The notes: generated by a model not told the origin, from the sequence alone. A DNA stretch of 64,000 nt from Epiperipatus broadwayi (GCA_028023455.1 JAQFVV010000448.1:186001-250000); one strand, 5' to 3'; shown: positions 35,080 to 46,964, numbered from the stretch's first letter. Translations and numbers: made by a program.

Positions 35080-35600
35080 CCCATAACATCATGTTTATTT
35101 AATCAGAGCTTTTTTCTAAAGAGTGGACATTGCAGATAAGAAAAGGAATTCTTGAGGTGATCTACTCTTGGGAGAAAGAATGCAGCAATAGCAAATAAAA
35201 TATTATAGAGAAAATTGATATTATCATTAAAGAGAAAGCTTAATTTGATTTTTAAAACTATTAAAGAGTTTCTACTATTACCAAACCATAGTAAATTAAA
35301 TAATTGGAAAACCTAATATGAATGATGCAATCAATAAATTAACTTTAAACTTATGGGAATCGTATGTAAAATTGTTTGAAATATAGGAAAAGTTCAAGAT
35401 GGTTTACTGAAATTTATAGAAAGGAGTAAGAAGAAATAATAGTAACATTTATAAAATTTGAGCGACTATATCAATGCATAAGAAAAAAAATCTTTGCTGT
35501 TTGACCAGTTTATATATACAATGTCAAATTTAAATTAAAGAAAATTAATAACTTATAAAGTAAAAGCATTATTCTTGAAAAAAATAAATTTGAAAACAGA
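35080..35600 (+). repeat. Unidentified dispersed repeat, copy 2
   Basis: Diverged partner of 32290-33130 in the same orientation; the alignment is clearest at 35310-35520. No recognisable protein. Confidence 0.5.
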
Positions 35601-36357
35601 TCAGAAACTAGCAAAATGGAGTGAGATTAAAATATTTTTCAGGTTAGAAGCAACCATTATCCATAATTAATTAAATTTTCATAAAAAGCTGACACTTATT
35701 TTATATTTATTTAGACCTATTATAAAGTCACCAGACTTAGTTTTAAAAATACTAATATACAGTTTTTGATAAAGAAAAAATGATATACAGTATTTAAAAA
35801 TGACATTTATATAAAAGTGAAATCTATAAAAATGAAGTAGGTGAGAAGTTTTATATTTAAAATGACAGGATTTATATTTAACATACAGAAAAGAAGCAGG
35901 ATTCAGGATATTTATTGGGGATTATAATTGTCATAGGTTATGTAATGGTACTTTTGGTTATTGACAAAGGATAAAGAATTTTGCCACCAGTATAAGAATT
36001 ATATGGCAGTCATGTGACGTTTGTAGAATATTATTATCTCATGCTCTGCACCAAACTATTTTCAGTTTAATGCATAGATGTTCAGATTCAGTCTTTAAGT
36101 CTCACATGATTATAAGGACATGGTCTATTTAAATTTCCATGATTTCATTGTTCTGCTTAATTTATGTATATTCATAAACTGAGGATTCAGTTAGTTGTTA
36201 GTGCACAAACTGAGATGGCTTCCTGGTTAATTCATGCAGCCCATGTTTTTCAACAGGTACATTTCACCGTTATCTTGTTGAATGGATACCTGAAAAAGGA
36301 ATGAGAATAGTGAATTTGTAATTAGGAATTTATCCAATGTCGTGATTAATGTGAATG
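35601..36357. other. No gene seen
   Basis: AT-rich sequence; nothing recognised. Confidence 0.4.
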
Positions 36358-36490
36358 AAAAAACTTTGGTTTGTCAAGCGTTGTTAGCCGAGAGGTCATC
36401 GCAGCCGCCTTGCAAACAAGTAGTTGGTTGCAGACGGTTGTGGGTTCGCGTCCCGGCCGATGCTATGACATATGAGAAAAAAAAAACTTT
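36358..36490 (+). mobile_element. tRNA-derived mini-SINE, copy 4
   Basis: The body at about 36379-36476 has TTAGCCGAGAGGTCATCGC (A box region), a diverged anticodon arm, and GTGGGTTCGCGTCCCGGC (B box/T arm), and ends GCTATGACATATGAG. AAAAAACTTT occurs on both sides (36358-36367 and about 36481-36490), a probable short target duplication. It is more diverged in the anticodon region than copies 1 and 5. Confidence 0.75.
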
Positions 36491-37774
36491 ACAAAACAAA
36501 AAGATTTGATTGCAAAAGATAATTAATTTCCCTTTTCTTTAATGAGAAGTTAAGTACTGTGTGTGTATAGATTGAGACTATATAGATTTTTAAAAAATGT
36601 TACTTATGAGTTATTCATGTATTTGGGAATACTGAGAATAATTAAATAAGCATATACGTATATATTTTATAAATTAAATAGTTTATTTATTTACTTTAAT
36701 TCTAAGATTATTATTTTTTAATTGGACAAAATTAATAAAATGCAATTGCTAAGCTGTTTATTTGTTAAGAAAGAAAAAAAAAATGTTATTTTGTAAAAAG
36801 AATTAACTCTCAAAAGAGAAATAACAGATGTTATTTCTGAACCAAAAAGGAAGTGGTTTTTTTTTTTAAAAAAAGCAATTACAAGCTAATTTTATCGATC
36901 AAAAATTATTTATAAAAAAGCAAGACATATATCTGACTGAGAATGAATCCAGCTGGCATCATAGACTTCAAAACTTGCAATGTCAGAAACAGAATGGTGT
37001 CAAATCTAGAATCGTATTGCTATAGCTAAATTCAATGATTAATTAATACTGCCTTCTTAGAGTTTGAATCTAAAGTCAACCTCTGTAAGCGGAAAAGCTG
37101 TACAATCCTCTGGGTATCTACTGAAGAAATTTTCATCCATTAAGAAATATTTACACATGTATGTAAACACAGATGGAAGAAATTTTCCAGAATAGAAATC
37201 CAATAGAATCTATATATGGGTTAAGTGTACTGTTTCATCTTTAATAATATATTAAACAAGCATTAAAGAATCTTAATGAAAATTTGCATAGAGAAAATTA
37301 TTGGAGGAAATACATCTTGTTTATTTTTATGTAAGGGGCGTCGGGGATGGAGGTAGTGTGATCTTACAACTAAAATAAAAAATAAATTTTATAATTAAAG
37401 ACATATTGATGAAAACCAGGCAGAATAATTGTAGCAATTTCAAGAAAGAATTACAGATTTATCAATGGAAATGAAATATTATTTTAACTTGTAGAAAATT
37501 GCTAGGTCACTGAGAAAAAAAGAGAGCAAAGTTAAATAAAATTTCACTGAAAAGTTATTTTTAAAGGTTATATATATATTTTCTTATCAAATCTTTAAAA
37601 CTAAATTGTTTTTTTTTTTTTTTTAGTTGTTTTAAAAGGAAACAATGTGCTTGATTTGATTAGTTACTTATTTTGAATAAATAAAGGTACTACTTAATAA
37701 TTCAATTCTTTTATAAATAATAAAAAGTTAAATACATATTTACATAGATAATTATTAATTAAAATCAGTCAACA
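36491..37774. other. No gene seen
   Basis: AT-rich sequence with homopolymer runs (for example T-run near 37610-37624); nothing recognised. Confidence 0.4.
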
Positions 37775-37950
37775 TTTAGCCAATCCTAATATCAATAACA
37801 ATCAATAACCTCAACCTGTTGCCAAGGCAACCGCCTTACAATAAAGATGGAATCCCATCTTTATTTATGGTCCAGTACATTTATGTAGACACTAAAGATT
37901 GAACTTGATTATAGAGATTGGAATTATTGATACAAAGAAATTGAAATAAA
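37775..37950 (-). repeat. Third copy of the X-box-bearing repeat
   Basis: On the minus strand the order TTTCTTTG, CCAATCTCT, TCAATCTTTAGTGTC, ACCATAAATAAAG, then a 14-bp dyad matches copies at 16612-16806 and 16945-17130. Here the dyad reads GTTGCCAAGGCAAC (37818-37831). Confidence 0.65.
37818..37831. promoter_or_regulatory. Candidate RFX X-box palindrome
   Basis: GTTGCCAAGGCAAC is a perfect 14-bp palindrome matching the X-box type bound by RFX factors (two GTTGCC half sites), which in animals often sits near promoters of ciliary genes. It lies in a dispersed repeat, so it may be a by-product of that repeat. Binding is inference only. Confidence 0.4.
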
Positions 37951-37969
37951 ACTCCTTAAACAGGTAAGT

Positions 37970-40395
37970 ATAACATTCTGAATGCAGACTAATAAATAAT
38001 CAATTGTAACAGTACAATTTATTATAAATAAATAAATTTAATAAAGACTTAAAGGGGTTTTGTTATTTTAACTTGTTTACCAGTAACAAATATTAAGCTA
38101 AAGCAGGAGATCCTTTTTTTTCATAATGGTGCTTCATTTGAAATATAAAAGATAGGTCTAAATGAAGATGTAGAAAAAAATCATGATTTTTGCTGCACTT
38201 GATTATAAAGTAATCCTATTTATGATAAATGAAAATAAGAGGTAGATTATCCATTTGAGTCTTGGTTCCCAAATTCTTAGGATAAAAACTACTTATTTAC
38301 AGGTTAATTTTGAGAGTTTAAAATCTTTATTAAATATTATTTATTTATAATAAATTGGTTTTTTTTTTCACATAAATATTATGCTGATATTATTTATCAA
38401 TTCTTATTGCATTGATCATTATGTGCATAATTATCAAAGCTATAAACAAGTAATATTTTCAAAATGTTTTAAATATAATGTTCAACATAATACAGATATA
38501 ATAAATGATAATTTATTTTATTTTACAGACATCACATTTCAATACAGATTTTGAAATATATAATCTGTTATTTAATATTTATAATTTTAAATAATGACTG
38601 TTTAAATGGTAATAAATATTTATTATATATATATATATGGGATTTGACTGATATTGCATGCATTGGCAACTAAGATATTATTGGTAATGTTTAGCTTGAT
38701 ATCATTGGTTAGTTTCAGTTATAAATTCCTATGGCTTTATTTTATAATGGATTTTGTTTTTGTAGTGAATACTTTCTTAAGCATGGATAATGTTTATATC
38801 TTTATAAATAATATGGCAATAATGAAGAATTAATATTTAAATATTTTATATATGATGTTTTCAGAATAGTTATTTTTATGCCATTATTTAGAATATTATA
38901 GTAGAAAGTTAAGCTTATATATAACTAGAATTTCACCCATTGCTTAATTTTATAGCCCTCAGTGTATAGGTTACTGTGATACTAAAGAATTGAGATAAGA
39001 ATAGCTTGTTTTATTTGATGTCTCAGATTGTTGATTTTGATGTATTAATTTAGATATTGGTAACTATTACAATGACATTATTATTTTATTTTATTATTGG
39101 CTATTACTTGAATTATAAAATACAAAATATTGATATGACAAATTAGGAAGCGCCCAAATGTAACTCATGCTGAGTAAATTTGTCTTTTATGTTAAGATTT
39201 ATTATTAGTTGAAATGGTTTCATGTTATAATTCATAACTTTCCAATATTTGATTGTAATTGTGACTTTACTAATAAATTTATCTTCTTTCTGTGGTATTT
39301 TCTTGTATTAATTAACAATGTTAAAGTACAAATGATTATTGGAAAGAAGTTTATATTTATTACCTAGTGATGCCTTCTGGTAAAGTTACATATGGAAGTA
39401 TTTATCCATTACAATATATATATATTGTAATGGGTACACATGCCATAACATTATTTTTAAAAAAGAAAATAAAGTATAAATGTTCAAAAATTAGGTTATT
39501 AAATAAAAGTAAAAAAAAAAAAACTAAAAGCTTGCAAAAATGTAGATATATAAATCACACAGATGGAAAATTATTAAAAGAAAACTTTATTTTAAAAAAA
39601 AGAATTTTAAAACTAAATTTTAAGCAAAAACTTAAGATATAAAGATAAAAATATATATCTTTAAGAATGTACAATAATTAAATTACTTTCTATTGTGTTA
39701 AAATTCAAGATGGAAATGATTGTTGGTTTTTAATTAATCTAAAGTAAACGAGCCCTTGGGGCAAATTTATAATTAAAGGTCAGATGAGAGATATAAAAAA
39801 AAATTAAAAAAGATTGTGTTACCGCTTGTGGAAGGTCAACTAACACTCGGACCGAAAACCACCGGAACAGGAAACCATGGTCAGTGAATCCAAAGGATTA
39901 GTATAAAAAGAAAAATATTTAAATTAAGAACAGTTCCAGCTTGATTTTTGAGGAGGAGAGGGAAAAGACACACTTTTCACCCTCTTGCTGTTTTCAAATG
40001 AAGTAACTGTTGAAATATGAATGGCACTATTGCAGACCCCAAATCATATGGGTACTGCAATAAAATAGTTCCAGGATTGAATCACCTAAAGCTGCTTCTG
40101 GATTGATAACTACAGTATGAACAGAAAGTATAAATAATAAAAGACTTCACAGGAATTGGCACAAGGAACCGGGAGCTCTTCTAATGTAATGTATAAACTA
40201 TAAATTATGAACTCTAATCATTACAAACTTTCACTAAATGAACTTTGAATCATTTCTTAAATAATTAAGGCCTAATCAAGTTTAAATAATGAATTCTTAT
40301 TTGACCAACATGGAAGGTTAAATTAATTATTAATATTTTAATGTAATCATAAAACAGTCATTTCTATTAATTAATTTTTTATAATTAATAAGTAT
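37970..40395. other. No gene seen; small perfect palindrome
   Basis: AT-rich sequence. A perfect 28-bp palindrome lies at 39406-39433 (CCATTACAATATAT and its complement). Open frame 39367-39642 is low complexity and unconvincing. Confidence 0.4.
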
Positions 40396-40663
40396 AACTG
40401 TTGGTTAAATTAAATGATGTTATGTATTACATGTATATGTATGCACACACCTCTACACTTGGCATCTATCAGTAAATATGAGACTTTATGTTGAGTGTTT
40501 TCATGTATTTGCCTAAGCCTCCCCTATAAGTTCATTATTTGTGAATGTGACATCTCATGATAAGGGTCTTAAGGAACTCAAGAAGAGTAAAACCTTTTTC
40601 ATGCATTTCAGTTAATGATAATTGAACTAGAATAATTTATGGTGGATGGTTGTGCTGCATATA

Positions 40664-42294
40664 TGTATACATGGATAAAACTGACTGTTAGCGGCCACAA
40701 CATTTCACCCTCTATTTTTAAAAAACAACTATATTTTTTTGTACTAAGTGTATCTAACTATAAATAAACTATATCTAACTATAAATATTTTTACATAAAG
40801 GTTAATAATAAAAAAAATAAATTTACATTTTTATGTGTAGTTTTGAGCTATGCACACGAGGAAATTCACGAAAACGGTGTCATGTCCATGCATACCCCTA
40901 AATGCAAATTCCTGCAGGTAGGATGGATGAAAGAAGTACAATAAAATGCATTGGCAAATTATTCGCCCAACAAAACATTATATCAACAATGGTGTTCAAA
41001 GACAGATGGCTTTGGAAAAAAAAAGACCCACTTCTTATTCCGGAGTTTGAAATTGTTCAAGCAGGCAACATGTATTCAGCTTTCTGCCAGAACAGTTGCA
41101 ACATTTAAAATTTCATTTTGGGGAACCAAAGAAATGATAGAAATTCTGTCTGCAAAAATTACATGTGGCAAAAGTAGTTCATAATTTTGACAGCAGGAAC
41201 TTCTTTTGTGACATTTGTTAAGTTTTGACACATAACCTAGCGCAAAATTGCTCATAAAAATGTAAGTTTTTTTAATTGTATTTATTAACCTTCATGTAAA
41301 AAATACATTTATAGTTAGATATACTTTACAATTACATAGTAAGAATGTAGTTCAAACCATGGATAGTGGAGATCGATGAATCGTACTTCTATCATCCATC
41401 CTACCTGCAGGAATTTGCATTTAGGGGTATGCATGAACATGACAGTTTTCATAAATTTCCTTGTGTGCATAGTTCAAAACTACGCATAAAAATGTAAGTT
41501 TATTATTTTTATTATTAACCTTTATGTAAAAACATTTATAGTTAGATATAGTTTATTTATAGTTAGATACATTTAGATTGATTATGATGAATTAGAAGAA
41601 GTTAACAGTTACAAATACCTTGGTCAGATTATTAATACAGATGGAAACATAATGGATGAAATTAATCATAGAATTAAACTTGGTTGGAGTGCTTTTGGTA
41701 GAAATAACTTGATACTAAAAGGAAATATGCCTATGTGTTTGAAAAGGAAGTATTTTAATAAATGTGTTTTGCCAGTTCTTACTTATGGATCTGAGACTTG
41801 GACACTTAATAGAAGAGCAATACAGACACTTCAGACCACTCAAACAAGTATGGAGAGATGCATGTTGGGAGTAACAAGAAGAGATCGAAAATGCAATGTA
41901 TGGGTAAGAGAAAAAACAGGTGTTACTGATCTTGAAAAAATTAAAAGACTGAAGTGGAGTTGGGCTGGACATATTGCTAGAAGAGATGATAATAGATGGA
42001 CAATTGAAATTTTAAACTGGATTCCAAGAGATTGTAAAAGACCCAGAAAGAGACCACATGTGAGATGGATGGATGAAATAAGAAAGTGTGCAGGAGTGAT
42101 GTGGAGAAGAGAAGCTAAAGATCAGAAAAGATGGATTGAACTTGGAGAGACCTTCATCCTGCAGTGGATTGATAATGGTTGATGATGACATTTAGTATAG
42201 TTAGATATACTTCGTACGAAAAAAATATGGTTGTTTTTTAAAAATAGAGGGCGAAATGTTGGGGCCGCTAACAGTCAGTTTTACTGTATACATG
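40664..42294. mobile_element. Long-TIR foldback DNA transposon with 10-bp TSD (MULE-like?)
   Basis: The body is 40674-42284. The TSD is TGTATACATG (40664-40673, 42285-42294). The left arm, about 40674-40940, and the right arm, 41383-42284 minus the RTE insertion at 41577-42195, are inverted copies of ~267 bp, starting G(A)TAAAACTGACTGTTAGCGG. Without the RTE fragment the element is about 1 kb. Long inverted arms and a 9-10 bp duplication are usual for Mutator-like and foldback elements. The interior (40941-41382) has short open frames (to 41184) without recognisable domains and an ~80-bp block (about 41251-41330) repeated at 41483-41565. No transposase is present. Confidence 0.8.
41569..42195 (+). 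mobile_element. 5'-truncated RTE copy C with 8-bp TSD
   Basis: The body is 41577-42187, flanked by ACATTTAG at 41569-41576 and 42188-42195. It starts inside the segment DYDELEEV after the RT core and continues in frame to a stop at 42180-42182, encoding [59 protein letters not shown] and GETFILQWID. The frame is fully open, so this copy is young. It ends with GATGATG, the family tail, and lies inside the right arm of the foldback element. Confidence 0.93.
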
Positions 42295-42595
42295 TACATG
42301 CTCATTTAGTTTTTAAAATATTAAAGTTATAACTGTTAATTAAATTAAGTGATGTCATGTGTTATGTACATGTGTATGCGTGTATCTCCACACTCGGCAT
42401 CTATCGGTAAATATGACACCTTATGTTATGTGACACCTCATGATGAGTGCCTTAAGGAACTAAAGAAAAGTATAACCTTTTTTATACATTCCAATTAATA
42501 ATAAATGAACTAGAATAATTTGTGGTGGATGGTTGTGCTGCATATATGTATACATGTACATGCTTATTTCGTTTTTAAAATATTAAAGCTTAAAA

Positions 42596-43068
42596 TTTAA
42601 AACTGAACGTAAATGGTTGCATGGATTCGAAGGTTTTATGTGCGTAATCTATGTAGCATATTTATATCTATCAAAAGATTAAAATATATAAATAAGAATC
42701 TCCATCTGTGTGAATTAAAATGTAAATATAATAACTGTAAAAATTAAATTAAAGTAATAATGTTTATTCCTCCAGTTCGACTTTATATATGTGTGATAAT
42801 AAATGTTTTTTGCGTAATATTACTGCCAGTAGTTCATTTATTTTTTTATCTTTCCATTCTCAAATATATACATTATAAATTTCAGCTACTCCTAGAGCTA
42901 GTGACATGGGCTAATGGTCAATATATAATTATATATAATATAAAATTGGATCTTAACAGTAAATATCTGTCTACTATATAAATTGTTCAGGTTCAAATGG
43001 CCTGGTGATGCCCTTGAATGGCAAATACAGTAAGACTCAAATACATCCCAAATGTTATAATATATATG
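42596..43068. other. No gene seen
   Basis: AT-rich sequence; the 73-codon frame at 42760-42981 is hydrophobic and low complexity and is not supported. Confidence 0.4.
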
Positions 43069-43512
43069 ATTGAAACAGAGGTAACTATCATCAACTGAGT
43101 TATGTGACATCAAAAACCATAAAAAGACAGAATGATACAACTTTGTCTTTAAGCTCTATTGTTATGTAAGCTTAGGTTGGATATTATAGTGTAAATTTTG
43201 TCTATTGTTTTAATTTACGTAAAGGCTAAGTAGTCTGAAATCACCATTAATATATTCAAAAGATGAAGAACAAGTCTTACTTTTAACAACCTCTGAATAT
43301 TAAAAAAATATTAGTTTTAATAAATTTAATAATAAATAATCATTACTTTTAAATAACTTAGTCTGTACATAATTTAAAACAATAAACAAAAGTCACCCTA
43401 TAATTCAAAAACTACATCACAATAGAGCTTAAAGACAGATTGGTAGCATTCTATATTTTCATGGTTTTTGATGCCACATAATTCATTAAGAGGTAGTTAC
43501 TTCTGTTTCAAT
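43069..43512. mobile_element. Foldback element with 94-bp inverted arms
   Basis: Arms 43069-43162 and 43419-43512 are imperfect reverse complements (ATTGAAACAGAGGTAACTA...GTCTTTAAGCTCTATTGT against its complement) around a 256-base centre. No coding region. It is a non-autonomous element or old inverted duplication; I saw no clear TSD. Confidence 0.75.
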
Positions 43513-43741
43513 TAGATATTTGAAAGTTATGATTAATTTATTATACACAGGTTGTCATAAGCAATGTATATATATTTGGGGGGGGGGTAACAATCTAATT
43601 CTGCTAAGTTCTAATTTTAAAATAGTTCATAATAAAAAAAGAAAATACTTTGTATGGAAAGTAATTACAAAATATTAATTACTTAATTATAAATATAACG
43701 ATTTTAAAGGCTTTATCTCAACACTGTAATATAAGTAAAAG

Positions 43742-44001
43742 ATACAAACAGTGCATTGAGAGCAAAGCTTTATTAATGAGAGAATTATGAAGTGCTGAGC
43801 ATGCTTTCAACTGGATTCAGTCATAGATTATACAAATTATTTTACTTGTTTTCGGATTATTTAATATATCCCCCCCCCACACACACACACACTTTGGTTA
43901 TGTTCATTGCTATGTCTATAACTGAATACAGTCGAAAGCATACTCAGCACTTCATAATTATCTGCACTAATAAAGCTTTGTTCTTAATACATTGTTTGTA
44001 T
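43742..44001. mobile_element. Foldback element with ~91-bp inverted arms
   Basis: Arms 43742-43833 and 43911-44001 are reverse complements with a few differences (ATACAAACA-x-TGxATT-A-A..CAAAGCTTTATTA, then TTATGAAGTGCTGAG-x-ATGCTTTC). The centre holds a C-run and a (CA)n stretch at about 43871-43892. The sequence differs from the neighbour at 43069-43512. Confidence 0.8.
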
Positions 44002-44528
44002 TATTTATTTATATTAATTACAAATACAGACATTATTACACCTACACAACAAACAAATAAATGAAAACAAGTAAGATACATATTTATTAATAATTTAATT
44101 TGGATCTTTGAAAAAAAAAAGAGTTATACATAATTCAGATCATTATCATTATTCATAAATTGATAAGCTTTTAAAAATGACTTTTTTGTATTAATTGACT
44201 ATTTTCTTAAAAAGTTCAGTAATTCATTTTTTAGATGTAGAACTAATATGAAAACATACTATGTTATTTACTCTTTAAATCATCAAAAAATTAAACTGTA
44301 TTGTAGCCTTGCTTTCCAATACTTTATCTTTTTCTTCTACATGATTTCCCCAAGGATTTTATCTATGCAATTTTTATTTCATTTAATCTTCTCAGATTTC
44401 ATAGTTTATATATTTTGTCCAAGTTGGAATTTATTTCTGTAATTGCCTTTAGTCAAAGAGAATATTTTACTAATTATTTTCTTTGCCCCCAAAAGTTTTA
44501 CTTTAAGAGCTGCTTACAATTTTAACTG
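44002..44528. other. No gene seen
   Basis: AT-rich sequence; nothing recognised. Confidence 0.4.
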
Positions 44529-44665
44529 CAATAAAGCAATAATTTTTTTTTCCTCATGTGTCATAGCGTCAGCCGGGAAACGAACCCGCTAATCCGGGAC
44601 AACTGCTTGTAAAGCAGCTGTCGCTGACCTCTCGACCACCAATGCCTGACAATAAACCAATAATT
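44529..44665 (-). mobile_element. tRNA-derived mini-SINE, copy 5, with 16-bp TSD
   Basis: The body is about 44545-44649 on the minus strand: TGGTGGTCGAGAGGTCAGCG, then the ACAGCTGCTTTACAAGCAG anticodon arm, TTGTCCCGGATTAGC, then GGGTTCGTTTCCCGG (B box), and a GCTATGACACATGAGG end. Flanks CAATAAA-x-CAATAATT at 44529-44544 and 44650-44665 match at 15 of 16 bases. Pairing of the T arm is the best of all copies, suggesting the youngest. Confidence 0.88.
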
Positions 44666-45254
44666 GAATTACAATTTGCAACAAGTATTAATACTACAAA
44701 CTTAATCCTTAAATTTATCTATAGATTCTATATTAAAGACCAATATTTCAAATATATGATTACTTTAATTATAGACATGTTTAACATCAAATTTTAAATT
44801 TAAATATTCTTAACAAAAAATCCTTTTTTTTTTTTTTTACAAAATATAATTATTAAAAGACAATCTCGTTTCTTTTATTACAAATTATGCAATTAAATTC
44901 TGCTTTTAAAATAAATAAATAAACGTAATTGCTTGAAAATATAACGTCACTTTCGAACATTCTAATGGCAGACTGCCTTTTTCTGACCACTCTCCCATTG
45001 CGCCTACCTCCATGGAACTTCTTAGTTGCTTCAACTCTAACTTTTATAACACAAAACAAGCTATTATGAAATTAAAAAATTAAAACTTGTTTGTTAACAA
45101 ACACATTTTAAAAAAATCTTATGCACGCATATTTAAACTATTAAATAGTCAGTAATTGTGATCAAGTATAATGATCTTATCTTACTCTGTTAAAAATCTT
45201 TACAGTAATTTACTTAAATTTTTTTTCCCAAAAAAATGTATATATAATCTAGTT
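44666..45254. other. No gene seen
   Basis: AT-rich sequence; nothing recognised. Confidence 0.4.
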
Positions 45255-45473
45255 AGAAGAATCAAATACCTGGAATTTTGTGAAATGACACAAAAAAGAG
45301 TAAATGATTGATATAAGCAAATACAATTGTAAAATGGCACGGAAAACTATAGAAAAGAATAGAAATCACATAATTATAATGCAATATCTTGACATAAAAA
45401 GGAAAATTATTTCAGGGGAAACAACCAAACAAAGTAGTTCCTATAAAAAAATCAATATTTAAGAAATATATAT
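45255..45473 (+). pseudogene. Old RTE copy D, part 1 (between endonuclease and RT)
   Basis: Plus-strand reading RRIKYLEFCEMTQKRVND, then YNCKMARKTIEKN, matches residues about 215-245 of the 721-codon frame of copy B ([19 protein letters not shown]...[13 protein letters not shown]). Weaker similarity continues to about residue 305, where an LTR-like block starts at 45474. The continuation is probably at 49720-50990. Confidence 0.7.
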
Positions 45474-45828
45474 TGTAACGGTCAGGTTTGTACATTTGCT
45501 TAGCAGACTGAGAGTCCAAGTCAGAGAACCAAAAGCTGACCAAGTTGGGATAGTGATATCCTACGTCTGATCATACCTCAATTCTCTCACTCGTGCTTCC
45601 AAGTCAACCCATCGCGAATGACATGCCTGAGGTTACACCCAATATCTCTTTAATCACGTTCCAGCAATAGCAAAGCAGTAAAACATGAGACATCCCTCCT
45701 ATTACATATTATATTATATAACTTAACTAGTGATTCATAAGATAATGAAGTAATGAGACTGAGACAAATTTATATTTCATAAATTTAATATATGTAATAA
45801 ATACTAAAGCATAGTAAATTGGGTATAG

Positions 45829-46060
45829 CTGACTCACACGCAGGTGAGTGTATACTCAGGGTTATGAAGAATATATTGCAGTCATTCATATAGTGTGCTC
45901 ACACGCAGGTGAGTGATTCAGGGTTACAAAGCTAATTATAGGGTTCACATGCAGGTGAGTATCTCAGGGTTATAAAATAATATCACAAAGCAATGAGTGG
46001 ATTCTCAGGGTTATAAAATAATATCACAAAGCAATGAGTGGGTTCTCAGGGTTACAAATG
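45829..46060 (+). repeat. Five degenerate tandem units with CAGGGTTA
   Basis: Units begin near 45829, 45896, 45942, 45983 and 46024 (36-67 bp) and share CTCACACGCAGGTGAGTG or its derivative CACAAAGCAATGAGTG, followed by CTCAGGGTTA-x-AAA. Confidence 0.85.
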
Positions 46061-46964
46061 ATTTAATTAGCATATGACTTTTTAATAAGCTTATGTCATC
46101 TTTCATGTCCTAATTCACGCTATGTTTTATATATTGGAAATCAGTTATAGCTAGAGTGATTGATTTGTTGGTAACTGATAGATTATATTATTATTACTAA
46201 GCTTAAAATTATATTATAAGTATATTTAAAATCATATTGTAGAGACATTTGCATGATATATAATTGTTATACAGATAAACGCATTAACTCAGATTCTAGA
46301 TTGGATCAAAGCCGAAGTTACTTTCTAGGGAAACTGAACTGAGATGTGGCAGTTGAACATCAGATTCTAGTGCGTTAGAAACTATAGTATCAGATAAATG
46401 TGCCTTGAATGCATTCTTAATTGAGGTTTATTACCTTGTAAATGGTTCCCCAAACCGATTTGCTTGCTATAATGGAAGAGGCCTTTTTATTAAGTGAACA
46501 GAAGAGTGGCTTATGAGCCCTTTGAAAATACTTTGGTTCCGTTAAATACGAATAACTGTTATATTTGCCTAACTTTCGAGGTGTGACTTGATGAAATATG
46601 AAGAAATGTCACAGTTGCCTAAACTTTCAAGGCATGACGATATGGAAACAATCCTGAGGTAGGCCATTATAGACATAGCAAGAAGATATGCATACTTATG
46701 TTAACTAGCAACACATTCGCAATGCTAAATTAATATTTTTATCAATTAATTATGCCAAAATCTTAGCTTCTTCAGAGCTACTACCACCGGTCAGTTCATA
46801 AATGAGATTATTAAATTATATGATAAAGGCGATAATGAGAATCTGATTTAAGGTTTTCTGCATAGTTGCTTATTCTCTAATTAAACGAAGTTATAGCAAA
46901 GCTTAAGATTTATTAGAACTGGAAACATTAATTATGTAGTATAACCTACATCTAATATCAAACT

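Larger units (their letters stand above)
40396..42595 (+). repeat. Tandem ~262-bp monomers interrupted by a transposon
   Basis: Monomer 1 (about 40396-40673, with an internal ~70-bp extra segment) and monomer 2 (about 42295-42556) share TTAAATTAAxTGATGTxATG, GGCATCTATC-GTAAATATGA and GAACTAGAATAATTT-TGGTG, then GTGCTGCATATATGTATACA. A third, partial monomer starts at 42557. The spacing of equivalent points is 262 bp (42285 to 42547). Confidence 0.85.

Noticed and set aside
39406-39433. 28-bp palindrome as a protein-binding site
   Set aside because: Mostly an (AT)n core with short flanks; not distinctive without further evidence.
42760-42981. Small membrane protein
   Set aside because: Hydrophobic run is what AT-rich DNA gives by chance in this frame; no conserved motif or signal.
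7017-43892. CRISPR array or telomeric repeat among the tandem repeats
   Set aside because: No regularly spaced identical repeats with unique spacers, and none is a TTAGGG-type repeat; they are microsatellites and degenerate tandem units of an animal genome.
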